From Sva-07 sp963716235 (GTDB lineage Bacteria; Actinomycetota; Acidimicrobiia; Acidimicrobiales; Ilumatobacteraceae): DNA of 64,000 nucleotides. The notes under the pieces are model-generated. The model worked only from the letters and a program-made list of their open reading frames with translations. It had not been told where the DNA came from and did no database searches. Location of the stretch: the NCBI GenBank assembly GCA_963716235.1, contig CAVQTE010000008.1, forward strand, positions 62,001-126,000, in the 5' to 3' direction. A program made the position numbers and the translations under genes. Within the stretch, counting starts at the first letter, position 1; the number at the start of each line of letters is the position of its first letter. Shown one piece after another: positions 13,621-23,371 of the stretch.

Positions 13621-14283
13621 ATGGCGTTCAGCGGATTTCCCGTCGAAGGCATCGAGTTCTACGAGCAGCTCGCCGCCGACAACTCCCGAACCTTCTGGCA
13701 GGCCAACAAGGGTCGGTACGACGAGTTCGTCAAGCAGCCGATGGTCGATCTGGCCGAGACACTCGCCGACTTCGGGCCGTTCCACATGTTCCGCCCGTAC
13801 AACGACGTGCGCTTCTCGAAGAACAAGCCACCGTACAAGACCCAGCAGGGCGCCTACGGCGAGTCGGAAGGCGGCACGGGTCATTACGTCCAGTTCTCAG
13901 CGGCGGGATTGATGGCCGGTGCCGGGTACTACGCCATGGCCAAGGATCAGCTCGAGCGGTTCCGTACAGCGATCGACGGCGACGCGACCGGCAGCGAACT
14001 CGCTGCCCTCGTCGCCGACGCCGAGAAGCGCAAGTACACGATCGGTGCGATCGACGAACTCAAGACCGCGCCGCGCGGCTACCCGAAGGATCACCCGCGC
14101 ATCGAGCTGCTCCGACGCAAGGGCCTGATCGCGGTTCGCGAGTTCGGCGCTCCGAAGTGGATCCACACCGCCGGCGCCGCCACCCGTGTGCGCGACGCGT
14201 GGATCGGCGTCGCCGACCTCTGCGCCTGGCTCGACACCCACGTCGGCCCGAGCACCCTGCCCCCCGACGACCGCCCCTTCTGA
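13621..14283 (+). CDS. DUF2461 family protein
   Basis: 220 residues covering the whole DUF2461 domain: FYEQLAADNSRTFWQANKGRY near the N-terminus, then PYNDVRFSKNKPPYKT and YYAMAKDQLERFR, and the C-terminal YPKDHPRIELLRRKGL, all hallmark blocks of this family. The biochemical function of the family is not established. ATG 13621 is the first residue of the conserved block and is preceded by a C-rich stretch rather than a clear Shine-Dalgarno. No membrane or signal segment is present, so it is probably cytoplasmic. Confidence 0.88.
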   Translation: MAFSGFPVEGIEFYEQLAADNSRTFWQANKGRYDEFVKQPMVDLAETLADFGPFHMFRPYNDVRFSKNKPPYKTQQGAYGESEGGTGHYVQFSAAGLMAGAGYYAMAKDQLERFRTAIDGDATGSELAALVADAEKRKYTIGAIDELKTAPRGYPKDHPRIELLRRKGLIAVREFGAPKWIHTAGAATRVRDAWIGVADLCAWLDTHVGPSTLPPDDRPF

Positions 14284-14296
14284 ATGCGACGCGGGG

Positions 14297-14635
14297 TCAG
14301 TCGTGGTCGGCGGCGGGCTGGTCGGGTGACACCGCATCCGTAGTGTCAACGGGTTGCGCCTCGTCGACGATTGGAGTTGTCGCCTCGGTCTTGGTGTCCG
14401 TCGCCGGGATGTCCTTCGCGTGCTTGGCAGGTCCGAAGATGCTCCAGACGGCGCCGACGATGGTGCCCAGGACGAGCACGATCAGCATCGGCACGGGATC
14501 GAGCGGGATGACCTTGGTCAGCACGAGCACGATCGAAAGACCGACACCCATCATCAAGCCCCACAGGATCCCGCGTACCGGGTGGGTCTTCTTGACCAGT
14601 TGTTGTTCGACGGTGTTGGTGGCTACGTCAGTCAT
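14297..14635 (-). CDS. Small two-span membrane protein of unknown function
   Basis: 112 residues. Two hydrophobic helices (GILWGLMMGVGLSIVLVLT and PMLIVLVLGTIVGAVWSIF) are separated by a short VIPLDPV turn, and a disordered acidic C-terminal tail follows. It starts six bases after the stop of the secreted anchored protein on the same strand, so the two are probably an operon. No family is recognised. Confidence 0.65.
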   Translation of the reverse strand: MTDVATNTVEQQLVKKTHPVRGILWGLMMGVGLSIVLVLTKVIPLDPVPMLIVLVLGTIVGAVWSIFGPAKHAKDIPATDTKTEATTPIVDEAQPVDTTDAVSPDQPAADHD

Positions 14636-14641
14636 GGTCGC

Positions 14642-15400
14642 TCATCTCCTGTACGTCATAGCGGGCCGAGCGTTGAACAACAGCCCGACGAGTCCGCCAC
14701 CGAGCAACACCATGGCGGCGATGCCGACCGGATCGGTCAGCCCATTGCCGATGAACTCGATGTTGCCCTCGCCGACACACGGCGCAAGGTTGTCGGACGT
14801 CAATTCGCCGTTGATCGTGGCGTTGGCGGTGAACTTGACCGGCAGGTCGTCACCGAGATCGACGGTTCCGGCATTCCGGTTGTCGCCATCCACATTGGCG
14901 CTCCCGCCGCTGTCGAGGCTGATGCCCGACGTCTCGATGAACCACGAGTGGTTCTGCGGGCCGACACCCTCTTGCGGCATGAACCCGTAGTAGGCCACGA
15001 CACCTCTCGTGTCGACCTGGAACGGATTGCCGGAGGTGAAGGCCTGTCCGCCGTCGAGCAGATCGATCGGCGGGTTGTCGTCACCGAGGTCGATGGCGGC
15101 GTCGATCAGGTCTCCGCTCTCACCGTAGGAGTAGGCGAGCCCACCGCACTGGCCGGTGAGTTTGCTGCCGTCGCCGAACTCGGTGGTCGACGTGGCGACG
15201 AGCGCAGCGAGTTCGGTGAACTCGGCACCTGCCGTATCGACATCGACGTCAACCGGTTCCGTTGGGGGAATCAGGTCGCGGGTCTGGTCGAACGGGGCGG
15301 GAGGGGGGTCATCGGCAGCGCGGGACATCGCCCCGAAGGAAAGTCCGACGCCGACAACCAACCCAGTGATTCCGATGGCACTTCGTAATGTGCGTCCCAT
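14642..15400 (-). CDS. Secreted, C-terminally membrane-anchored protein of unknown function
   Basis: 252 residues from ATG 15400, chosen because AAGGAGG lies five bases upstream; a longer frame to 15433 exists. A signal peptide (to about SRA, residue 28) is followed by a Pro/Asp-rich linker, a beta-rich extracytoplasmic region, and a C-terminal hydrophobic helix IAAMVLLGGGLVGLLF with an arginine tail. That is a type I membrane topology. There is no LPxTG sortase motif. Two cysteines (near GQCGGLAY and APCVGEG) could form a disulfide. Function unknown. Confidence 0.7.
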   Translation of the reverse strand: MGRTLRSAIGITGLVVGVGLSFGAMSRAADDPPPAPFDQTRDLIPPTEPVDVDVDTAGAEFTELAALVATSTTEFGDGSKLTGQCGGLAYSYGESGDLIDAAIDLGDDNPPIDLLDGGQAFTSGNPFQVDTRGVVAYYGFMPQEGVGPQNHSWFIETSGISLDSGGSANVDGDNRNAGTVDLGDDLPVKFTANATINGELTSDNLAPCVGEGNIEFIGNGLTDPVGIAAMVLLGGGLVGLLFNARPAMTYRR

Positions 15401-15497
15401 CTCATCCTCCTTGATCGAGGTTGTGTATTTCACGGTATTCCCATGGCGATTCCGTGAACCGGGCCTTTGGCCTCAACTTGTCGCAGCTCGGGAGCGC

Positions 15498-15538
15498 CTG
15501 TGAGCGATGTGCGCAATTGGTGCGTGGATCGCTCACAG
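15498..15538. repeat. Intergenic palindrome, TGAGCGA group, copy 1
   Basis: Arms CTGTGAGCGAT and ATCGCTCACAG flank an imperfect inner stem around ATTGG. It lies between divergent genes, so it is not a simple terminator. The arms are identical to those at 36961-37003 and related to those at 30253 and 60145. Confidence 0.75.
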
Positions 15539-15597
15539 CGATGGGTGATCGGGTGGCGAGGGGTGATCGGGGGTGAGCGAGCGGTTGGCGGTGGGCT

Positions 15598-15612
15598 TTG
15601 ACAGAATGTCAA
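15598..15612. promoter_or_regulatory. Perfect short inverted repeat TTGACA-GAA-TGTCAA just before a start codon
   Basis: A 6-3-6 palindrome ends one base before GTG 15614, where a ribosome-binding site would normally be. It could be a repressor operator over a leaderless transcript start, or chance. Two GGGTGATCGGG-like direct repeats lie just upstream, at about 15543 and 15561. Confidence 0.35.
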
Positions 15613-15613
15613 G

Positions 15614-17152
<1,539 letters not shown>

Positions 17153-17181
17153 TCGGTGAGTGATCGGTGTGGAGCGACGCG

Positions 17182-18516
17182 ATGCGGGTGAGGGGCTGGC
17201 GCTGCGCCGTCTGTGACACCACGGTCGCGATCGCGACGCCGTTCCCGTGGCGCTGCCCCAACTCGACCGAGGCCGATCGGCACCACGTACTCACCATCGT
17301 CAACACCGATCCCGCCCCGTCACCCGATCAGTGCGCGGACCGTTCCGGAAAGCGGAACGGTCCGCGCACCGATACGCCGGTGGATTCGTCGCTCGGCCGG
17401 TCGTCGTTGGTCACCCACGACCACGACCTGGCCTGGGCGGCGTACGCCGACGCGAACGCGCTCGATCGTGATGCACGCACCCAGCTCGTGGAGCAAACCG
17501 ACGCCGCGGTCCGGCGGGTCGCGGGGACTGGATTCGTCCCGACCCCGTTCACCCGGTGCGACGAACTGTCGGACGAGCTGGGCTTCGACACCGATGGCGG
17601 CGTGTGGGTCAAGGACGAGACCGGGGGAGTGGCCGGAAGCCAGAAGGCGCGCCATCTCGTCACGATCCTGCTCCACCTCCTGGCGGCCGAGCGGATCGGG
17701 CACCTCACCGAACGACCCCGGCTCGCAATCGCCTCGTGCGGCAACGCGGCCCTCGCCGCGTCGACGCTCGCCGCCGCCGTCGACTGGCCGATCGACGTGT
17801 ACGTCCCCACGTGGATGACCGACGGGTTCGGCTCGGAACTCGGCCGCCTGGGTGCCACGGTCCACCGATGCGAACGCCGTCCGCACGATCCACCCGGCGA
17901 TCCGGCGATGTTCCGCTTCCGTGACGCGGTTGCCGCCGGCGCGATCCCCTTCACGGTCCAGGGGCCCGAGAACGCCCTCGCACTCGACGGCGGTCGAACC
18001 ATCGGTTGGGAGATCGCCGAACAGGCCACTGCGCCGCTCGATCGGGTCATGGTGCAGGTCGGTGGGGGAGCGTTCGCCGCGTGTCTCGGCGCCGGGCTCG
18101 CGGACACCTCGCCGAGCACCCGGCTCCATGCCGTCCAAACCGAGGGATGCGCGCCGCTCGCCCGGGCGTGGGACCGAGCTCGCAGCGGTCAGGGGCACCA
18201 CGACGACATCACCACGATCGGGCAACGATGGAGCGATCTGATGACCGTCTGGGACGATCCGTACTCGATCGCCGACGGCATCATCGACGACGAGACCTAC
18301 GACTGGCTCGGTGTGTTCACCGCCATGACCGCAACGGGCGGCGGGCCCGTGGTCGCCGCAGAGTCGGATGTGCTCCGAGCCCATTCGATGGCCCGGGCCT
18401 CGGGCTTCGACGTGAGCCCCACCGGAAGCGCGGGTCTGGCCGGGTTGTTGTCGATTCAAGATGACATCGCCTCGTCGGAACGCATCGCAGTGGTCATGAG
18501 TGGTGTCGCTCGCTGA
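17182..18516 (+). CDS. Threonine synthase-like PLP enzyme with N-terminal zinc-ribbon-like motif
   Basis: 444 residues from ATG 17182 (GGAG seven bases upstream); GTG 17167 is possible. The N-terminus GWRCAVCDTTVAIATPFPWRC looks like half a zinc ribbon, then comes a low-complexity stretch created by a perfect palindrome (17331-17369), and then the PLP fold: VWVKDETGGVAGSQKARHL with the likely PLP lysine, LAIASCGNAALAAS, and VMVQVGGGAFA. The family's glycine and asparagine contacts are present, so it is probably catalytic. The reaction (threonine synthase or another beta-elimination) is not resolved; thrB/hom are not nearby. Confidence 0.75.
   Translation: MRVRGWRCAVCDTTVAIATPFPWRCPNSTEADRHHVLTIVNTDPAPSPDQCADRSGKRNGPRTDTPVDSSLGRSSLVTHDHDLAWAAYADANALDRDARTQLVEQTDAAVRRVAGTGFVPTPFTRCDELSDELGFDTDGGVWVKDETGGVAGSQKARHLVTILLHLLAAERIGHLTERPRLAIASCGNAALAASTLAAAVDWPIDVYVPTWMTDGFGSELGRLGATVHRCERRPHDPPGDPAMFRFRDAVAAGAIPFTVQGPENALALDGGRTIGWEIAEQATAPLDRVMVQVGGGAFAACLGAGLADTSPSTRLHAVQTEGCAPLARAWDRARSGQGHHDDITTIGQRWSDLMTVWDDPYSIADGIIDDETYDWLGVFTAMTATGGGPVVAAESDVLRAHSMARASGFDVSPTGSAGLAGLLSIQDDIASSERIAVVMSGVAR
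17331..17369. repeat. Perfect 17-bp-arm palindrome inside a coding frame
   Basis: Arms GTGCGCGGACCGTTCCG and its exact reverse complement flank the loop GAAAG. It is in frame within the threonine-synthase-like gene and encodes a Cys/Arg/Gly-rich insert between the zinc-like motif and the PLP domain. Confidence 0.9.
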
Positions 18517-20815
18517 GGCGACCGAAATGGCCGTCGGCGACCCGCCGGGCGCGGGCGACGGGGTCCCGAGTACCCTGGTAGGTACGGAAACCTGGTTCAT
18601 CTCCAGCCGCCGTCGGGCGACAGTTCTCGGAGCCTGCGCCGTGGCCGCCATCGGCGGCGTCGGCGTGTTCGGCTCCTCGATCGGCGCGCAGACGGCTCCC
18701 GTGGTCGTCGAACCCGTCTCGGTCGATGCGGCTGTCCCCGCCATGCCTGTCGGCACCGATCACTCCAGCCCGGCGTTGTCGGACACCGGCGCCGTCGTGG
18801 CTTTCGACGTCACCGACTCGTCCGGCCCGCCCCGCGTCTGGATCCGTGACCGGGCAGCCCGCACGACGACGCCGGTCGCCGAACTCGTCAGCGCGGCGCC
18901 GGGCATGAGCGGCAACGGGTGCCTCGTCGCCTACTCGGTACCCGGTCGCGGTGGCACAGGTCCCACGGTCTCGCTCACGGTGGTCGATCGCTGCGCCACG
19001 TCGAGCGGCCAACCGCTTCCCGCCGGCACTGTCATCGACACCGTCCCGATGATCCCCACGACCACGCCGCCCGTTGCTCCAATCGCGGACCCCGCAGGCG
19101 ACCCCACCAACGACGTCGACGAGTACGCCGCGCCGGCGCTGTCGTTCGACGGGGCGACGATCGTCTGGTCGACCGGCTCGGAGATCCGACGGTACGTGCG
19201 TCCAACCTCGATCACCGGCGGGGTGGTCGCCGACCATCTGCTCGTCGACTCCTTCGACATCGAGTTGGTGCCCAGCGCTGTCGCGATGACGGGTGCCGAC
19301 GTGGACATCTCCGACGACGGGACGGCGGTCGTCTTCGTGGCGGGGCCGGGCACCACACCGTTCGCGCCCGTCCCCGGCAACGTGTACGTGTGGAGCGAGT
19401 CCGCCGGCCGTGCCGACCCGACGATCGAACTGCTGTCGAGAACAAGGGCGGGAGCACCGGGTGCGGACTCGTCGGGATCGCCGACCATGTCGGCGGACGG
19501 ATCGCTCGTCCTCTTCGACTCGACGAGCACCGATCTCGCCGCGATCGGTACCGATCCGGTCACCGGGCCGTTCGTCGTCATCGTCGATCGCGTCGGCCGA
19601 GGAACACGTGTACTGGTCGACGAGGCCAAGCGCCCGGCGGTGTCGGGTGACGGTCGGCATGTGGCCTACGAACGTGCCGGTGCCATCCGGATGCTGTCGT
19701 CGACGGATGGAACATCGTTCACGTCAACCACCGATCGGGAGATCGACGGGCTCGGCGATGTCGATCCGGTCACGGGATCGGTGCTCTCCCGCTTCGGGCG
19801 CTGGCTCGTGTTCGACAGCGCCCAGGGAACCGTGCTGACCGACGACGTCGAGTTCCAGACCGGGGTCATGGTGTGGGCAGCCGATCTGCGCGCATCCGAC
19901 GATGGCTCGATCGTCGACACGACCACGACCACCACCACGCCGACGACGCCGACGACGCCGACCACCACGATCGTGGCGAGCAACCCCCCGACGGTGCCGA
20001 CCACCACCGTTGCCGGCGCAGTCGTCACCCCGCCGGTCGCCGTCACGCCGCCGCCAGCGACGACCGTGCCGCTGGGCACGTTGCCTCCGCCGCGGTATCC
20101 GACGGTCACGCAGTACCCCCAGCAGTCGAGCGGATCCTCCGGATCGACGATCGTGCGGTCGAGTGCCGTCGTGTATCCGCTCGTGCAGCCCGGAACCGTG
20201 GTCTTCGAACCGACGGTGGTCGCTGCCGGTCGCCGTACCGCGACCGTGTCGCTGTCGAATCCGGCAGCTCGCACCGCCGGCGTGGTCGGGGCTCGGGTCG
20301 ACGCAGCCGGTAGCGGGGCGTTCTCGCTCTTCGCCGACAACTGCACCGGCCAGTCACTCGCGACCGGTGCGACGTGCACCGTCGAGGTCCAGTTCGCGCC
20401 GCTCGTCGTGGGGGCCGCCAACGGCTTGCTGACCTTCGATCTCGCCGACGGCACCACCGTGTCCGCTGCGCTTGTCGGCGAGGGCTCCCCCGAGCCCACG
20501 CTCGACGTCGTCCCCGGAGTCGCCGCGCCCGGACAGGTCGTCACGGTGTTCGGAGCCGGGTTCCCCGCCGGTGCCCTCGTGGAGTTCTCCCGGTCGGGCG
20601 TTGTCGACGTCGACCAGTTGACCGTCGACCTGGACGGAACCTTCGCCCACGTCTTCGTCGTCCTCCCGAACACACCCTCGGGGCCGATGACGCTCACGGT
20701 CGCGGCGCAACCCGACCTGTTCGGCGACGTCGCCGGCGAGCTGCTCGTGTCGAGTCGTAGGGCTGCGAGTACCGCCGTGTTCCGTGACGGCATCGGCGCG
20801 TCGCTCGCACGCTGA
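18500..20815 (+). CDS. Large secreted protein: beta-propeller-like repeats, Thr/Pro linker, Ig-like domains
   Basis: 771 residues from GTG 18500, overlapping the upstream gene by 17 bases; later starts (ATG 18527) are possible. RRRATVLGACAVAAIGGVGVFG looks like an arginine-led (possibly Tat) signal peptide. Repeats such as SPALSDTGAVVAFDV, APALSFDGATIVW, SPTMSADGSLVLFDS and RPAVSGDGRHVAYE are PD40/TolB-like propeller blades. A Thr/Pro linker (about 470-530) leads to a choice-of-anchor-D-like domain (NCTGQSLATGATCTVEVQF) and an IPT-like domain near the C-terminus. Probably a cell-surface or released protein; no catalytic residues are seen. Confidence 0.75.
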   Translation: MVSLAEATEMAVGDPPGAGDGVPSTLVGTETWFISSRRRATVLGACAVAAIGGVGVFGSSIGAQTAPVVVEPVSVDAAVPAMPVGTDHSSPALSDTGAVVAFDVTDSSGPPRVWIRDRAARTTTPVAELVSAAPGMSGNGCLVAYSVPGRGGTGPTVSLTVVDRCATSSGQPLPAGTVIDTVPMIPTTTPPVAPIADPAGDPTNDVDEYAAPALSFDGATIVWSTGSEIRRYVRPTSITGGVVADHLLVDSFDIELVPSAVAMTGADVDISDDGTAVVFVAGPGTTPFAPVPGNVYVWSESAGRADPTIELLSRTRAGAPGADSSGSPTMSADGSLVLFDSTSTDLAAIGTDPVTGPFVVIVDRVGRGTRVLVDEAKRPAVSGDGRHVAYERAGAIRMLSSTDGTSFTSTTDREIDGLGDVDPVTGSVLSRFGRWLVFDSAQGTVLTDDVEFQTGVMVWAADLRASDDGSIVDTTTTTTTPTTPTTPTTTIVASNPPTVPTTTVAGAVVTPPVAVTPPPATTVPLGTLPPPRYPTVTQYPQQSSGSSGSTIVRSSAVVYPLVQPGTVVFEPTVVAAGRRTATVSLSNPAARTAGVVGARVDAAGSGAFSLFADNCTGQSLATGATCTVEVQFAPLVVGAANGLLTFDLADGTTVSAALVGEGSPEPTLDVVPGVAAPGQVVTVFGAGFPAGALVEFSRSGVVDVDQLTVDLDGTFAHVFVVLPNTPSGPMTLTVAAQPDLFGDVAGELLVSSRRAASTAVFRDGIGASLAR

Positions 20816-20836
20816 CGCTGCGTCGGCCCGGTCGAT

Positions 20837-22015
20837 TCAGTCGGTCTGGTCGACGAAACCGAGGATCGCTGCACCGACCGGGCAGTCGGTCGCACCCGGA
20901 CCGGGTGTTCGGCAGTCGACCTCGAGCGAGATCTCCGACGACTCGCCGAACACGTACGGAGCGACGAGGTGGAGGTCGTAGTCGCGGAAGTTGGCGAGCT
21001 CTGATTGCAGCAACACCTCGCCGTCACGCAGCAGCGACACCGTGCCGACGGCGCCGGACGGATTCTGGAACACCACATCGGTGACGGCGAGCTGTTCGCC
21101 CGAACCGATCGTCTGCGAATCGGTCTCCGAGTTGCCGCCGGCCGGAGCCACGCTCAACCGTAGGTCGGACGGCACACCGAGGGGGAGTTCCTCGGCCTCG
21201 GCGGCGGCTGCCTCGAGTTCAGCGATCTGGTCGTTCAACGCGGCCCGATCGTCCTCGATTGCATCGGCCGCGGCGTTCTGCGCCGTGTCGTCGACCCACG
21301 GTCGCAACAGGGTGAACCAGACGAGTGCGCCGATGACGAGTGCGGCGGCGGCACCGGCGGCCGCGGGTCCGACCCAGCCGGCGACTCGTGGTCGCTGCTC
21401 GTACGTTCCGGCGAGCTCACCGGTCGATCCGTCGGAGCTGGTGAACCCGACGACGAACGGGTGCTCCTGCGCCGGGCCGTTCCAGTAGGTCGTCGCCGGC
21501 GTCACCCGCAAGGCCACCTGGGCCGTGGCGCCGGGAGTGACGACGAACGTCGGCTCCACATCGAGCGTGATCTCCTCGTCGAGCGCGTCGGGGGAGAGAT
21601 CGACCGTGACGTCGACGTTGCCGGAATTGACGACCCTGACCGTGTGCCGCCCCGACGACGATCCCCGCGACCGCAGCGGTGACAGCTCGACGGAATGCTC
21701 GCTGCGGGCAATGATCTCGGCGGCGACCGTGGCAGTGGCGCTGCCGCACTCGGAGGTGAGTTCGACGGCGGGTTGGCGCCCGCCGGCGGCGACATGGCGG
21801 CCGACCTCGATGCTCACGGGGATGTCGAAGATCTGGTTCGAGTCGATCGCCGCGGTATCGACGTCGAGCGCGACGAATTCGGCCAGGTCGCCCGACGACT
21901 GGAGATGCACGACCTGTGGTGCCTCTTCGTTGTTGTGCAACCGCAACGTCAACGTGGTGGGTGCCCCCGGAACGAGTTCGATCGACTCCGGAATGAACTT
22001 GGCGGTCACTGGCAT
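20837..22015 (-). CDS. Single-span membrane protein with beta-sandwich ectodomains, unknown function
   Basis: 392 residues. Residues 1-205 read as two Ig-like/NEW3-type beta domains (VELVPGAPTTLTLRL-type strands, VTPGATAQVALRVTP). A single hydrophobic helix at about 211-238 (GWVGPAAAGAAAALVIGAL) is followed by an Ala/Glu coiled coil (about 247-277) and a C-terminal beta domain with two cysteines. There is no cleavable signal, so the orientation is uncertain. Convergent with the secreted propeller protein, 21 bases apart, and divergent from clpP. Role unknown. Confidence 0.7.
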   Translation of the reverse strand: MPVTAKFIPESIELVPGAPTTLTLRLHNNEEAPQVVHLQSSGDLAEFVALDVDTAAIDSNQIFDIPVSIEVGRHVAAGGRQPAVELTSECGSATATVAAEIIARSEHSVELSPLRSRGSSSGRHTVRVVNSGNVDVTVDLSPDALDEEITLDVEPTFVVTPGATAQVALRVTPATTYWNGPAQEHPFVVGFTSSDGSTGELAGTYEQRPRVAGWVGPAAAGAAAALVIGALVWFTLLRPWVDDTAQNAAADAIEDDRAALNDQIAELEAAAAEAEELPLGVPSDLRLSVAPAGGNSETDSQTIGSGEQLAVTDVVFQNPSGAVGTVSLLRDGEVLLQSELANFRDYDLHLVAPYVFGESSEISLEVDCRTPGPGATDCPVGAAILGFVDQTD

Positions 22016-22103
22016 CGTCGGCGAACGCTACCTGCCCGGACGCTCTCGGTCGATTGCGCCGGAGCCGAGTCGCCCCGGCGAGACCAGCGGTAGCGTGTCG
22101 TCC

Positions 22104-22697
22104 ATGTCGGATCTCATGTCACCGCAGGCCCTCGAGGGTGGTTTCGATCCTCGCTCCGCTGTCTTCGATCGCCTCCTCAAGAACCGGGTGATCATGTTGG
22201 GCTCCGACGTCAACGACGAGATCGCCAACCAGATCTGCGCGCAGCTGCTCTACCTCGAAGGTGAAGATCCGGGCCAGGACATCTGGCTCTACATCAACAG
22301 CCCCGGTGGGTCGGTCACCGCCGGCATGGCGATCTACGACACCATGCAGTTCGTCGGCTGCGACGTCGCCACCGTGTGCCTCGGCCTCGCCGCATCGATG
22401 GGACAGTTCCTGCTCACCGCCGGAGCCGACGGCAAGCGGTTCACGCTGCCCAACGCTCGCATCATGATGCACCAGCCACTCGCCGGCCTGCGCGGCCAGG
22501 CCTCCGACATCGCCATCCAGGCCGAACAGCTCCGCTACACCAAGCTCCGCATGGCCACGCTGATCTCCGAACACTCGGGCCAGACCCTCGAGCAGATCCA
22601 GGCCGACTCCGAGCGTGACCGCTGGTTCACCGCCGAAGAGGCCCAGGTGTACGGCCTGGTCGACAAGGTCATCCTCCGTCGAGGCGAGATCACCTGA
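22104..22697 (+). CDS. clpP: ATP-dependent Clp protease proteolytic subunit
   Basis: Serine peptidase S14 that forms the tetradecameric barrel and degrades substrates fed by ClpX/ClpC. 197 residues from ATG 22104, normal length. The catalytic triad is visible: Ser98 in GLAASMG, His123 in IMMHQP, Asp172 in ERDRWF. YINSPGGSVTAGMAIYD is the conserved oxyanion-side block. No clpX or second clpP lies beside it here, unlike the common clpP1P2-clpX arrangement; actinobacteria often have several copies, so this may be an extra paralogue. Confidence 0.95.
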   Translation: MSDLMSPQALEGGFDPRSAVFDRLLKNRVIMLGSDVNDEIANQICAQLLYLEGEDPGQDIWLYINSPGGSVTAGMAIYDTMQFVGCDVATVCLGLAASMGQFLLTAGADGKRFTLPNARIMMHQPLAGLRGQASDIAIQAEQLRYTKLRMATLISEHSGQTLEQIQADSERDRWFTAEEAQVYGLVDKVILRRGEIT

Positions 22698-22701
22698 CGC
22701 G

Positions 22702-23191
22702 TCACGGCGGGGGGATGGTGGTGTCGAGCGTTGTCGGTGGGGGCGCCGTCACCGGGGTGTGCGGCACGATCGTGAACACGGGCCCGATGTCGACGGCGCA
22801 GTTGGCGCGTCAACCACTGGTCGACCGCAGCTGCCGACTCCTCCGAGGAGTAGATCGCCGCCAAGGCCTCCTGCTCCGACGCCGGTTCGCCGGGGACGAC
22901 CGTGCTGGCCGTTTCGTAGGCCGCCACGATCTGGTCCCAGTCGTCCTCGACGGCGAGCGGGGCGAGGTCGCCGATCTCTCGATAGAGATCGAGCAGCGGC
23001 TCGATGTCGTCGCTGTAGGTCAACACCGGGTTGGTGAGCGCGTCCTTGTTCGCCGCGACCTCGCCACAGAAGCGTTCGGCGTCGCCGCCCGAATCGTCGG
23101 CGCAACCAGCCGCAACCGCCACCACGACGAGCGCGACCGCCAGGCGCGTCCGTCTGGCAGATCGCTGGGGTCGGGGGGCCACGGTTGGCAT
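22702..23191 (-). CDS. Lipoprotein of unknown function, frameshifted near its C-terminus
   Basis: From ATG 23191: a signal peptide with lipobox AAGC (Cys30), then an acidic helical domain (AERFCGEVAANKDALTNP, EPLLDLYREIGDLAP). In the frame of the start, sequence after AAAVDQWLT becomes an arginine-rich run that would continue across clpP to 22535. One base shifted, it reads NCAVDIGPVFTIVPHTP and ends PPP-stop at 22702, which is much more natural. The shift is at about 22810-22815. It is convergent with clpP. Either the tail is damaged or one base is wrong. Confidence 0.6.
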
Positions 23192-23371
23192 TGTCGCACG
23201 GGCGCATCGCGAATCGGCGTCGTCGCTCGTTGATCGCCGCCGGATTGTCACACCCCCTCGCTACAGTTCGGGTCGTCGGTTCGGCGCAGGTGCGTCGCCC
23301 GAGGTCGTGGGGCCCTGTCGTCCCTCTGTAGATGTCCGGCGCGGTTCGCCGTGCGACTCACGGAGGTGACG

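Noticed and set aside
15598..15603. TTGACA as a -35 promoter box
   Set aside because: It is ten bases from the start codon, leaving no room for a -10 box; a palindrome is the better description.
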